From NCBI GenBank assembly GCA_039105265.1, contig JAPFFF010000001.1:5828001-5892000 (forward strand): a stretch of DNA of 64,000 nt, given 5' to 3'. Positions 29,815 to 39,437 of this stretch are shown here, piece by piece (the stretch's first letter is position 1; every line of letters starts with the position of its first letter). Source of the stretch: Tritrichomonas musculus. Its lineage: Eukaryota > Parabasalia > Tritrichomonadida > Tritrichomonadidae. A program made the position numbers and the translations under genes. The notes under the pieces were generated by a model that saw nothing but the letters and a program-made list of their open reading frames with translations, was not told the DNA's origin and did not search any database.

Positions 29815-31743
29815 ATGACATTCCACAACGCTCAAGTAAAGAATTTAGGAAATGATGAAGGAGACGTACTCGGGTTTTTCCAAAATAAGATGCGCAATTT
29901 AATACAAAAAAACGGCGGCGATAATAGTTTTTCATTTATTATGGAAGAATTTAAAGACAAAGATGCTCCTCTCCCTGTTGGAACTAAAACACGAATAAAA
30001 CTCACACACTCAGGACATACAATAACACAAATAGAAAAGTCGTTTTCTACTATACTCCTCGACTTCAGAATAAAATTATCAGACCCTATAGATGTTTCCG
30101 CAGATAAAAACAGACTTATGAAAATCTTTGTTGGTTTCAAAAATGCTGTAGAATTCTATGAGGACTGTAGATTCTGGATAAATGGTACTCTCCTCACAGC
30201 CTACAGACAAGATGATCTCCAACGAGAGTCTTTCGCGTATAACAGTATCAAACCTAGAGATGCAAAAGCTTCTAGTAAATTCAGTCATAGTATCTGGGAA
30301 AACGTTGCACAATACTCACCATCTGTCTGTGGAACTTACATTGACTTGGTAGACATAGCTGATGGACAGCCACATACTTTCACTATTGAGCTTACAATTC
30401 CATTTACAGATCAACTTGTACTTCAAGCATGGCAACTCTACCCAAATGCTATCTGTGGTGAAATAGAAGAGGAAGTCAAAACTAGCCTCCGCGCTATGGT
30501 CTGGTGTCAAATAAATCCAAATATTGTAAAAGAAACATTGCAGTTCTTGGAGGATAAAGAAATTACAGAACAAATTCCGGCAGTCGTACCTATCTCACGT
30601 AAGTTCACACAAGTAGGAAGACCATCAAATATCGTCGTTCATTATTCAGAAAAGCCAGCCTCTACACAAACTCTCCACATACAATACCAAAGATTACATG
30701 CAAGAAAAGCTTACACAGATACAGAACCAGCAAGTAGGGCAGACACACATAATGATGAAGCAGAACCTTTGACGATAGACTTTCATTATACAGAAGCTGA
30801 CTACACTAAATATGGAGTCAAAAAGGAGGACATAAATAAAGCTACTTTTGCGACTATGATAGCTGCTGCCAATCCTGATTATGTTCTCAGTGCTGGAGAT
30901 GATGTAAAAATCATAAGTGAAAAAATAGAAGGAGCTTTAATTACTGATGTTAAAGATAGCGACAACAATATCAACCTCAGCGTAGGTAAAGTAACTCTAG
31001 ATGTCCTTAGTGGCACAATACAATTGGGACGCAGCAACTTGGCAGGATTTGGACTAAAACAAGAAACATACCAAGGTTTAGTTCGAGAATTACAAACACC
31101 ATTGCTAGTACCTGCACAAGAATTAACACGAGAAATCTTTGAGGGAAGTGCAAAGGTAAACGGACTTGAAATCTCTAAGTCTGTACCTCTTCGTAACGCT
31201 ACTAATATTACGATGATGTTTCCAAAATCGCCGGCAGATATCACCTGCTTTGATAATATTATGTACAGAAATGTTCAACTTGTAGTTAACAAAAGAACAT
31301 ACCCAGATACTGAATTCAGTGATACTTGTGCAGCAAGGTTCTATCAACATCAACTTATAGCAAATGAACTTGATGGAACTTTAGAAGCAACACAGGAATT
31401 TGAGGATTCTTTCACGCAGCCACTTAATGATCCTGCTACTGGGAAAAGATACACAAATTGCAGAAGTGATGGTACTTCTTTCGGTATCAACTTCCAAATG
31501 GAGAGAAGTAATGCTGGCTATGTCTTTGACGGTATCGACACTGGTACAGCATCTATTACAGTCACATTTAGAGGACAACCTATGTACCAAGGAGAGAACG
31601 ACACTTACTTTATACCAGACCCAGAATACCCAGACCAACACCCACCTGCACCAGAAGCTTGGATTTGCAGCGATACATACTGGACCTGGAGCACAAATGG
31701 TGTAGAGTATTATGCTGTAGGTGTCCCTGCTGGATATGAGTAA
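29815..31743 (+). CDS. Polinton major capsid protein (double jelly-roll type, by size and place)
   Basis: 642 aa, predicted almost wholly beta with long strands and loops. There are no membrane or enzyme motifs. The length, the position next to the ATPase and pVI-like genes, and the beta pattern fit the double jelly-roll major capsid protein of Polintons. The ATG at 29,815 follows a short A-rich leader. Structure prediction would settle the fold, which cannot be read directly from sequence. Confidence 0.75.
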   Translation: MTFHNAQVKNLGNDEGDVLGFFQNKMRNLIQKNGGDNSFSFIMEEFKDKDAPLPVGTKTRIKLTHSGHTITQIEKSFSTILLDFRIKLSDPIDVSADKNRLMKIFVGFKNAVEFYEDCRFWINGTLLTAYRQDDLQRESFAYNSIKPRDAKASSKFSHSIWENVAQYSPSVCGTYIDLVDIADGQPHTFTIELTIPFTDQLVLQAWQLYPNAICGEIEEEVKTSLRAMVWCQINPNIVKETLQFLEDKEITEQIPAVVPISRKFTQVGRPSNIVVHYSEKPASTQTLHIQYQRLHARKAYTDTEPASRADTHNDEAEPLTIDFHYTEADYTKYGVKKEDINKATFATMIAAANPDYVLSAGDDVKIISEKIEGALITDVKDSDNNINLSVGKVTLDVLSGTIQLGRSNLAGFGLKQETYQGLVRELQTPLLVPAQELTREIFEGSAKVNGLEISKSVPLRNATNITMMFPKSPADITCFDNIMYRNVQLVVNKRTYPDTEFSDTCAARFYQHQLIANELDGTLEATQEFEDSFTQPLNDPATGKRYTNCRSDGTSFGINFQMERSNAGYVFDGIDTGTASITVTFRGQPMYQGENDTYFIPDPEYPDQHPPAPEAWICSDTYWTWSTNGVEYYAVGVPAGYE

Positions 31744-31827
31744 ATTATGGGCGCTCTTGAATTGTGATTTTGAGGATTTTTATTTTTGTTTGAACTTTTT
31801 TGAATTTTATCACATACACAAAAAAAG

Positions 31828-32343
31828 ATGGCAGAGAAAACAATAATTACACCAAAGAACATCGAAAAGTACAAAATTTATTATGGTTATAGATGTTTAA
31901 CAGCAACTGCGATCATGAATGTTCTAAAGCAGAACTTCCCTGCTCGTTATTTCGAAAAGGGACATTCCACATATGTTTTCATAGATAAGTACCAGACTAT
32001 GCCAGATAATTTTGCAAAACCTGGCCGTGATAGCTGCAATGTTTATGTAACTTGTATCTCTCTAGCTTCTGACACTGGCACACACGAAATCATAACAAAT
32101 TATGAGCTAGAAATGTTGTTTAAATGTGGAAGATTATTTATTAGAGTAGACAAGAGTGAAAAATGGATGTGGAAATGTGGAATGAAATATGTAGAAATCA
32201 GAAATGAAATCACAGATGCAGGAACTTTTACTTATTATAGTTCGTGGTTATCACATACAGCAACTCCACCAACAGAAAATGAAATACGAAAACAAAAAGA
32301 AAAGAGAAGTTTTGATATCGTTATGAACAATACTCGACCATGA
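31828..32343 (+). CDS. rightmost Polinton protein, unknown
   Basis: 171 aa. It contains a Trp/Cys segment (KWMWKCGMKYVEIRNE) and a basic, disordered C-terminus. It ends about 28 bp before the right terminal repeat. The family's cysteine protease is often found near the capsid gene, but I cannot identify its catalytic signature here, so I leave the protein unnamed. Confidence 0.6.
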   Translation: MAEKTIITPKNIEKYKIYYGYRCLTATAIMNVLKQNFPARYFEKGHSTYVFIDKYQTMPDNFAKPGRDSCNVYVTCISLASDTGTHEIITNYELEMLFKCGRLFIRVDKSEKWMWKCGMKYVEIRNEITDAGTFTYYSSWLSHTATPPTENEIRKQKEKRSFDIVMNNTRP

Positions 32344-32371
32344 AATTAAGAGTTGAGAATTATTTTTGGAT

Positions 32372-32567
32372 CTCGATGATGTAAATTTTCGATTTTGAAA
32401 ACAAGTCTGAGTGTAATTTTTGAAAAATCACGCCTGTTGTAGATATTATTGGAAAACATATATGGAATTGTACCGAAAGTTTGACAGTTGTACTTTCCCT
32501 AGGCGCGGGATGCAAAAAGGGGGGTTTTGGGACTTAGTCCTAAAATCACCCTTTTCATCATACTACT
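32372..32567 (-). repeat. Polinton right terminal inverted repeat
   Basis: Inverted copy of 16,768-16,962. It ends CATCATACTACT just before the ATATC target duplication. Confidence 0.95.
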
Positions 32568-32572
32568 ATATC

Positions 32573-33013
32573 ATATGCTTTTGAATGATCTTTGATAAAA
32601 AGTTTAAAAAATTGAACCATTCTCAAATTTATTTTCATATGGCATGTCATTGAAAATTATTTGATTTATATCATTTTTATATCAATAATATTTTGAACTT
32701 CTTACATTAAAAATCAAATTAAAATTTAAATATACATTATTTGTTATTTATATAAAATAATATATAAGTTTTCTAAAAATTTGTTCAAAAATTTCCGCTA
32801 TAAACATAAGAGAAAAAAAAAAATAATGACAATTCAAAAAAAAAAAAAAATTGAATATTTTTTATCAAATGGAATAAATTATATTAGAATTATAGATATA
32901 TAATTAAAAACATAAAAAAGGCGAGAATTCATTATTTTTATAATAATTTTTTTACTATATTCAATTTTTTTCGCCTTATTTGACGGTTAGAGGTGGTTTT
33001 GGTCGGCCTTTTC
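32573..33013. other. AT-rich interval, uL5 upstream region
   Basis: No gene. The last 90 bases (TTCAATTTTTTTCGCCTTAT and the G/C-richer word before the ATG) are the likely promoter and leader of the ribosomal protein gene. I cannot fix a transcription start. Confidence 0.4.
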
Positions 33014-33535
33014 ATGTCTTCCGATCAAAAGAACAAACTTAACGACATTCGCGTTGCAAAACTTTGCATCAATATCAACCCAGGTTCAGTCGGAGATCAA
33101 GTTACACGTGCTTCTCGCGTTATCGAACAACTTACAAAACAAAAGGCAATGCTCGCTCGCTCCCACCGTACAATTCCAAAATTTGGAATCCGTCGTAATG
33201 ATAAAATCGCCGCTTTCGTTACAGTCCGTGGTCCACAAGCTCTTCAAATTCTCGATAAAGCCCTTCAAGTTCACGATTTTGAAATCAGTCAACGCTGCTT
33301 CTCAAGCTCAGGAAACTTTGGTTTCGGTATCAAAGAACATATCGATCTTGGACTTAAATACGATCGTGATATCGGTATTCACGGAATGGATATCTATGTT
33401 GTTTTAGAACGCCCAGGAAACCGTGTCTCACGTAGAAAGCACTGCCAATCAAGAATCGGCCCAAAGCAACGTGTTACAAGGCAAGAAGCCCAAGATTGGT
33501 ACGTCCAAAAATTCCAAGGAACCATCCTCAAATAA
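33014..33535 (+). CDS. RPL11: 60S ribosomal protein L11 (uL5)
   Basis: 173 aa, the normal length. Diagnostic segments are KLCININPGSVGDQVTRASRVIEQLTKQ (N-terminal domain), SHRTIPKFGIRRNDKI, SGNFGFGIKEHIDLGLKYD and GMDIYVVLERPGNRVSRRK. uL5 binds 5S rRNA with uL18 and sits in the central protuberance of the large subunit. The ATG at 33,014 gives the standard N-terminus; an in-frame GTG 21 bases upstream is ignored. Codon use is C-enriched relative to neighbours, as expected for a highly expressed gene. A duplicated paralogue elsewhere is likely but not visible here. Confidence 0.97.
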   Translation: MSSDQKNKLNDIRVAKLCININPGSVGDQVTRASRVIEQLTKQKAMLARSHRTIPKFGIRRNDKIAAFVTVRGPQALQILDKALQVHDFEISQRCFSSSGNFGFGIKEHIDLGLKYDRDIGIHGMDIYVVLERPGNRVSRRKHCQSRIGPKQRVTRQEAQDWYVQKFQGTILK

Positions 33536-33805
33536 ATAAAAACGATAGCTTTTTGATAGTAATATTTTCAAATAGAAAAGCTTCTTATTTTTAATTTATT
33601 TGTTTTTTTATATATATCAACAATGAGTATGAAAAATATTAATTTTTTTTTTTTTTATTATTTTTTTGAGTGTTTTTTTGAGTTTGAAATCCTGATATGA
33701 AAATATGCATTAAGCTTATGATCTTGAAAATCAGAAGTGTGAAGGACGACCTAAAATATCATTATCAAAATAAAAGTTTATCTAAAGGTAAATAAAAGAC
33801 ATCTT
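33536..33805. other. AT-rich convergent intergenic region
   Basis: This is the region between the 3' ends of uL5 and the TBL1-like gene. It holds T-runs (about 33,642-33,667) and no gene-like texture. Confidence 0.4.
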
Positions 33806-35245
33806 TTATTCATCATATAAAGGTATAGTATTTGTTGGTAACACAACAACAGTTCCGTCAGCCAAGCATAATGCAATATCATCACCAGTTGGATTCCATA
33901 TAGCTTCAAAAATGCAACCACAAGCTGGATAAGAAGCAATTAAAGAGGCATCGCTCGTCCTCCAAATATACAGCATTGTATCCACACCTCCAGAAACGAA
34001 AAAACGACCTTTCGGTGAGAAAGAAATCGTATAAATGCGATGTGTATGTTTCCTAAATACATGCAAGCATGAATGATTCGTAACATCCCATAATCTTACT
34101 GTAAAATCAAAGCTACCTGACGCTAATAAATGCTTATTTGGGCCTGATCCAGAATATGGGACCCATTTTATTGTATAAACATGTTCTGTATGTCCTTGGA
34201 GAACGATTGGTTGTGGTCGTTCGAAAGGTTTCCATACTCTAACCGTCATATCATCACTACACGATGCCAGCATCTTCTTTGAATAGTCCCATGCAATTTT
34301 ATTTACATCACTTGTATGTCCTTGAAGAGTAAAAAGTGGGCGTTGTCCGCCAAGAGTGCAGATGCAAATTTTTCGATCTCCAGAACAGCTAGCAAAAGTT
34401 TTGTTGTCAAGCCAATCAACATCATATGCTCGTTGATCGTGATGGTTAAAAATTTGAATTGCTTCGCCAGTAAGGACTGACCAAGCAATAATTTTAGTAT
34501 CTGATGATCCTGTAAGTAATGTCTTTCCATCTGGAGAAAACTGTACTGTAAAAACGGCTTCGCTATGCTTTACTAATACAAATTTAAGTTCGCCGTGGTT
34601 TGTCCAAAGTCTGGCTGAGCCATCATAGCAGCCAGTCGCGAGTATTGTTCCTGTTGAATTCCATGCAAGTGATGATATATCTTTATCGCTTCGTTGTTGT
34701 TGTGTTGCGTGATCCAAAATATAATTTGAAGCATAAGAATGGTTCTCTATTTCCCAAATGATAGCAGTAGCATCACTGGATCCAGTGGCCAGATAATGGC
34801 CATCTGGCGTCCATGCGCCACAGTATACATCACCATTATGTCCTCTAAGGCATATTCCTGTTGATGGATGTAAATCTGTAGTTTCAGGAACTGGAGGTGG
34901 GGATGGGGGAGGTGGACGGGATTTTTGCTGAGGTTGGTGAGTTTGCTGTGATGGTTGTTGAAGTACAGGGAAAGGTTCTTTGCTTTTAATTGAATCAACA
35001 ATAGAATTAATAATATTGTCTGCTGAATCATCTGTTTTTGCACGTTCATTGATTCCTTTTTCCAGTTGCATATAAAGCATTCCTTTTTTTAGAATATTAA
35101 TCATTGCTTGTGGAGGTAATTTAACGTCTTTATATTCTGTTTGATCTAATAAGGCTTCTCGCCCAAAAAGAAAAGCTGTGTGCTGAAAACCTGATTCTTG
35201 AAGGTAGCGCCGAATTAAAACATTGACTTCGTCGCCTGAAATCAT
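33806..35245 (-). CDS. TBL1/TBL1XR1-like LisH-WD40 corepressor subunit
   Basis: 479 aa. The N-terminus ISGDEVNVLIRRYLQESGFQ is the LisH motif as in TBL1X, TBL1XR1 and plant HOS15, followed by the F-box-like stretch, a Pro/Gln-rich linker (about 95-125) and eight WD40 repeats (about 130-475). The words GHTSDVNKIAWD, LASCSDDMTVRVW, HVYTIKWVPYSGSGPN and LLASGSFDFTVRLWDV match the family closely and are distinct from LIS1. These proteins form the WD40 scaffold of NCoR/SMRT-HDAC3 or yeast Set3C corepressor complexes in the nucleus and contact histone tails. The ATG at 35,245 begins at the conserved MIS(G/S)DE start. Confidence 0.92.
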   Translation of the reverse strand: MISGDEVNVLIRRYLQESGFQHTAFLFGREALLDQTEYKDVKLPPQAMINILKKGMLYMQLEKGINERAKTDDSADNIINSIVDSIKSKEPFPVLQQPSQQTHQPQQKSRPPPPSPPPVPETTDLHPSTGICLRGHNGDVYCGAWTPDGHYLATGSSDATAIIWEIENHSYASNYILDHATQQQRSDKDISSLAWNSTGTILATGCYDGSARLWTNHGELKFVLVKHSEAVFTVQFSPDGKTLLTGSSDTKIIAWSVLTGEAIQIFNHHDQRAYDVDWLDNKTFASCSGDRKICICTLGGQRPLFTLQGHTSDVNKIAWDYSKKMLASCSDDMTVRVWKPFERPQPIVLQGHTEHVYTIKWVPYSGSGPNKHLLASGSFDFTVRLWDVTNHSCLHVFRKHTHRIYTISFSPKGRFFVSGGVDTMLYIWRTSDASLIASYPACGCIFEAIWNPTGDDIALCLADGTVVVLPTNTIPLYDE

Positions 35246-35618
35246 ATACTTGAAATCTTTTGCAAATTAAATCTTTAGTAAATCAAAAAAATTAATTTTT
35301 TATATCACATGACCGAATTCCAAAATCCTGAAAAATAAATATTCTATTTTTTATATTTTCAATATCAAATAATAAGAATATACAGTATAATATTTAGAAA
35401 AAATTAGTTTACTTTGTAAAATGATTAATCACAATTTATGAATTTAATAAAAAAAAAAAAAGGATAATGTCTTTATAGTGATCACTTCTTTAATCTTCTT
35501 TAATCACAATTTATAATAAATAAGTCACGATATTCTGTTAAGATTAAAGAAGAACTGCATTTGAAAATTTCCTATCAAAAAGTGCTTTTTTTTTTTTTTT
35601 TTTTTTTTTTTTTTGAAA
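35246..35618. other. divergent promoter interval with long T-run
   Basis: It lies between the divergent TBL1-like and DUF3447/ankyrin genes. A T homopolymer of about 27 bases (35,587-35,614) ends four bases before the ATG of the latter. Confidence 0.5.
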
Positions 35619-36722
35619 ATGAAATCTCAAGTTTTTATTCAAGAGTTCATAACGAAGTATAATCAAATAGAAGAACTATTAATTCCCTTTTTTGATGATG
35701 AAAAATTCAATGATGAAAATTTTGGAAATATAGTTTCATTATTCGAAAAATTAAAAATAAGAGAAAATAATAATGAACTAAAATCTGTCCTTCGCTTAAT
35801 TTCAGCAATATCAAGAAATCATCATCGAACACCTAATTTTTTCGGGAAAATAAAGCGAATTCTCAATTATTTCAAAGAAGAAATTCATCAAAATTTCTCA
35901 AATTTTGAAATTTTCAACATTTTTAGTAAAGATAAACGAATTCTTCTCACTCTTTTTGAAGAAAAAATACTAATTCCTGATAAAACAATTGTATTATTAA
36001 GCTCAACAAGAGAGAAACATCAGCAATTTGATTATCCGAGTTATTTTTCACCAGAATTTCAAAATGGCAAAGAAAAAGTTGAAGCTGACTCACAAATTTT
36101 CAATGAAAAACGGGAAGTTGGTGAAAATGATGACTATCTTTGTCAGCTGATTAGAGATGACTCATTGGAAGAATTCATTACTTATTCCAGCCAAACAAAC
36201 ATTCAACTTTCAACGACCGTTAAAAAATCAATATTTGAAACGAATTCTTTTTTGCTTGAAAATCAACCTTCATTAATTGAATATTCAGCATTTTTTGGAT
36301 CAATTCAAATCATGAGATATTTACAATTAAATCACGTTGATTTGTCGCCATCGTTGTGGCTCTATGCGATTCATGGAAGAAATCCAGAAATGATTCATTT
36401 TCTAGAAGAAAATCGAGTCAAACCAGAAGATTCAACATTTAAACAATGTCTGATTGAATCAATAAAATGTCATCATAACGACCTTTCTAAATATATTAAA
36501 GATAACTTATTGCAAAATCAAGAAGAATCTTCATCGCATGACGTTGTTCTTCAATGCTTAAAATATTACAATTTCATTTATTTACAAGATGAAATCAATG
36601 AAGTGTCAAAAATATTCTATGACACAAATGTTTTTTATGAGTTCTGTAAATATGACTATTGTTCTATTGTTCAATTTTTATTATCAGTTCAAGATTTGAA
36701 TATAAAGTCAATAATAATTTGA
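35619..36722 (+). CDS. DUF3447/ankyrin-type protein, N-terminal block
   Basis: 367 aa from the ATG at 35,619. The C-terminal half reads SLIEYSAFFGSIQIMRYLQL, SLWLYAIHGRNPEMIHFLEE and CLIESIKCHHNDLSKYIKD, the ankyrin-related DUF3447 pattern that is very abundant in trichomonads. The N-terminal 180 residues are helical and charged. The frame ends in the start of a further ankyrin repeat (YDYCSIVQFLLSVQDLNIKS), and three more single-repeat units lie downstream at widely spaced positions, so the annotated ORF may be only the first coding block. Ankyrin proteins are protein-binding adaptors; no specific partner is implied. Confidence 0.8.
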   Translation: MKSQVFIQEFITKYNQIEELLIPFFDDEKFNDENFGNIVSLFEKLKIRENNNELKSVLRLISAISRNHHRTPNFFGKIKRILNYFKEEIHQNFSNFEIFNIFSKDKRILLTLFEEKILIPDKTIVLLSSTREKHQQFDYPSYFSPEFQNGKEKVEADSQIFNEKREVGENDDYLCQLIRDDSLEEFITYSSQTNIQLSTTVKKSIFETNSFLLENQPSLIEYSAFFGSIQIMRYLQLNHVDLSPSLWLYAIHGRNPEMIHFLEENRVKPEDSTFKQCLIESIKCHHNDLSKYIKDNLLQNQEESSSHDVVLQCLKYYNFIYLQDEINEVSKIFYDTNVFYEFCKYDYCSIVQFLLSVQDLNIKSIII

Positions 36723-37204
36723 ATTTATATATTTTTTTCATAACATTTTAAAAAATCAATGATTTGAATACAATTCCAAAATGAAAATTTGTTTTTTTAT
36801 CCAGTTTTTTTTGATCATTTTTGTTAATGTCGTTTGAAAGTATATTGTGTTTTAATAAAATTTCAAATGAATAATTTTATATCATTTCAAAATCATTGTT
36901 TTTGTTTATTCCATTTTAAAGTGGTGATTTTTGAAATAAAATTTTTATTTTTTTGTTTTTATTCAATTTGCATGTTCATTTGTTCATACGGTTTTAATCA
37001 AATATATTCATAGTATTTGAAATTAGTATTTTGAATCAAATTCCAATTGTTATTATCTTATATTGAAATTTGATTCTATATTCTCATTCAATTTTATTTT
37101 AGATCATTTGAATGAAGTTTCTAATTTTGAATGTTTTAATGAAATTTCACTTCACTTGTTATTATAGAATTTATCTAAAAATTTTCGTATGAAGTTTTAA
37201 ATAT

Positions 37205-38520
37205 TTAATTTACATGACAGCATTATCAATTGCAGTTGAAAAAGGAAATATTGAAATCGTTCAGCTTTTGTTAAATCAACCAAAAATTGATGTTAATTCA
37301 AAAGCAAGTATTTCTACAAATCAAATTTGTTCTTATGTCATTTGAAATATATATTTTGCATAAAATTCGCATACTTGTCCTTTTTATAGAATTATATATA
37401 TAGTATTTTTATTTCATTTTTAAAATTGTCATATTTTAACAGGGTTTTAAATTTTGATTTCACTTGATTTTAATTTCAATTTATCATATCATTTCAAATG
37501 ATATAAATTCATGGAATTCACCATATTATTTTCATTAATTTCATTTGAAACTAATTTTTTCATGAAATTTTTAATTAGTTTTCTCTTTATAAAATTTATA
37601 TCTTTTTTAAATCATGTTTTAAAATATGATGATTTTGAATGAAATTATATATTTATTTTTGAATGAAATTTATACTGAATTTTATTTATGAAGTTTTAAA
37701 TAAATATTAAAAAAACACCATTAATTATTGCAATTGAAAAAGATAATTTTGATATTGTTAGGCTTTTATTGTCACAACCTAAAATTGATGTTAATTTAAA
37801 ATTAATTTTGAATCAATTTTTTCATGTCATTTCACAAAAAAAAAATTCATAGCATTTAATGATTTTCATTTGAATAAAATTTGATATTTCATATTTATAT
37901 ATGATTACCTATTATTATTTGTCATGATGTTAATAATTATTAATGTTTAATAAAATTTAAAGTTCAGTTAATTCATACAATTTCATTTTCTATTTTCAAA
38001 TACAATTCAATTTTCTTTTTACTAACAAAATTTCAAATATAAAAAATTTTAATATAATTATAATCACAATGTTTTCAATGGAATTTCAAAAATGATCATT
38101 TGTTTTATGGAATATCTAATCACATTTATGTATAAGATTTCTTTTTTGTGTATTTCATATCATTTCACAATTTTTATTTTTTTTACAAAATTGAAATTTG
38201 AATATTTCTCACAAAATTGAAAATGATTTTTTTTATTCATATAATTGCTTATTATGTGTTTTGATTCAATTTCATGTTTTTTCTATTTATAAAATTTCTG
38301 AATTCAAAAATTCTAATGTCATTTATTGATCAGATGTTTAAATGAAGTTCTAAAATCAATTTCTTCAAATAAGATTTCATAATATGAATTTATGATATTT
38401 TTATCAAAGGTTATCAAGCAGCATTGCATATTGCTGTTGAAAAAGAAAATATAGAAATAATAAAGCTTTTATTAAGTCATAAGAAAATTAATTTAAAGGT
38501 CAAAGATGAAATTATGAATA
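37205..38520 (+). other. three isolated single ankyrin-repeat cassettes
   Basis: Downstream of the DUF3447 ORF, on the same strand, three open units each encode one ankyrin repeat. At about 37,210-37,310 the unit contains TALSIAVEKGNIEIVQLLLN. At about 37,715-37,805 it contains TPLIIAIEKDNFDIVRLLLS. At about 38,408-38,520 it contains AALHIAVEKENIEIIKLLLS. Each ends near I-(D/N)-(V/L)-(N/K), and none has a stop inside the repeat. The 400-600-nt spacers are AT-rich with many stops. The arrangement mirrors the minus-strand locus at 11.5-14.5 kb. Exons of a split gene, relics, or donor cassettes are possible. Confidence 0.6.
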
Positions 38521-38899
38521 TCTAATTTTTCACAATATTTCACTATTAAGCTTTTATGATTTTATGATTTTAAAGTTTTTGCAGAACGCCTGTTTCTTTG
38601 ACAAACAACTTAAACATAAAAGCATTGTTCAATTAATTTATATATAAAACTTAAAATAAATTCATCAAGATATTGCTATTTTTTTCTCAAATAGTTGGTT
38701 TAAGAATATGATCTTTGATTTGTGGTGTTTTTAAATTTAAAACCTAATTAAGATTGAGGATGTATTTATTTGATCGAAATAAATGTAGAATAAACTTTAA
38801 GAAATTTGGCTATTTGAAATATTTCAATGAGTTATCTGAAAATTTGCTCAGTGAAATATATTATCCCATGATGCAGTATGAGTATGCATTATGGTGTTG

Positions 38900-39133
38900 C
38901 TAAAATGCATTTTTCAATACGATGTTTATTTCGTTGTAAATAACTTTTTTCTTGATTAAATATGCAGATATGCTTGTCATAAGAAATGACCGATAATTAT
39001 TCATTAACTTTTCTGAGGTATAAATCCATAGTCCTTCTTTCAAACTTTCAACTTCTTCTAGAAAAAATGCAATTGGTCTTAATTTATCGATTTCCAAAAG
39101 TAACTTTTCCTTCAAATATCGATGTTGTATCAT
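38900..39133 (-). CDS. small hypothetical protein
   Basis: 77 aa from an ATG. The sequence (EKLLLEIDKLRPIAFFLEEVESL, then GLWIYTSEKLMNNY) has protein-like composition, unlike the surrounding A/T-rich frames. No domain is recognised, and it may be the tail of a decayed gene. Confidence 0.3.
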   Translation of the reverse strand: MIQHRYLKEKLLLEIDKLRPIAFFLEEVESLKEGLWIYTSEKLMNNYRSFLMTSISAYLIKKKVIYNEINIVLKNAF

Positions 39134-39437
39134 TTAAAAAGCCAAATGAAAAAATTTGAAATTGACATTAACTTATATTGAAATATGAATTATAACGCTA
39201 TCGAACTTTAAATAATCATTATCGTTTTCTCAAAAACAAAGAATTAGATAACTTTCGTTCATTTCATCATCTTGATTTACTACTTCATCACTGATCATTC
39301 TTTGAAATTATCATTCATTATTTGTTCTTTATTTTATTTATAACAATCAAAATCGAGCAAAGCAAGTCATTCGTTTTGGTCATTCTTTTCGATCTTCAGC
39401 ATGAGTGAATCAACTTCCTTCTTTATGAGACCAAAAA
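39134..39437. other. short intergenic interval
   Basis: No gene is supported. A cluster of ATCATT/CATTC words is present. Confidence 0.3.

Larger units (their letters stand above)
16768..32567. mobile_element. Polinton/Maverick element, looks whole
   Basis: This is a 15.8-kb element bounded by terminal inverted repeats of about 195 bp (16,768-16,962 and 32,372-32,567) starting AGTAGTATGATG. It is flanked by a 5-bp direct repeat ATATC (16,763-16,767 and 32,568-32,572). It holds the Polinton signature set: protein-primed-type family B DNA polymerase, retroviral-like integrase, FtsK/HerA-type packaging ATPase, a large major-capsid-like protein and several accessory ORFs on both strands. By eye the two terminal repeats differ at only one or two places, so the insertion is probably young. 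The main frames are open over the lengths expected for the family, so it looks whole rather than decayed. Base composition is richer in G+C than the surrounding intergenic DNA. Confidence 0.95.

Noticed and set aside
29512-29855. Plus-strand frames opposite the pVI-like gene
   Set aside because: Antisense shadows with no start context. The minus-strand frame has the amphipathic helix and correct placement.
33806-35245. LIS1 identity for the LisH-WD40 protein
   Set aside because: The LisH sequence, Pro/Gln linker and WD40 words (DVNKIAWD, CSDDMTVRVW) match TBL1 rather than LIS1.
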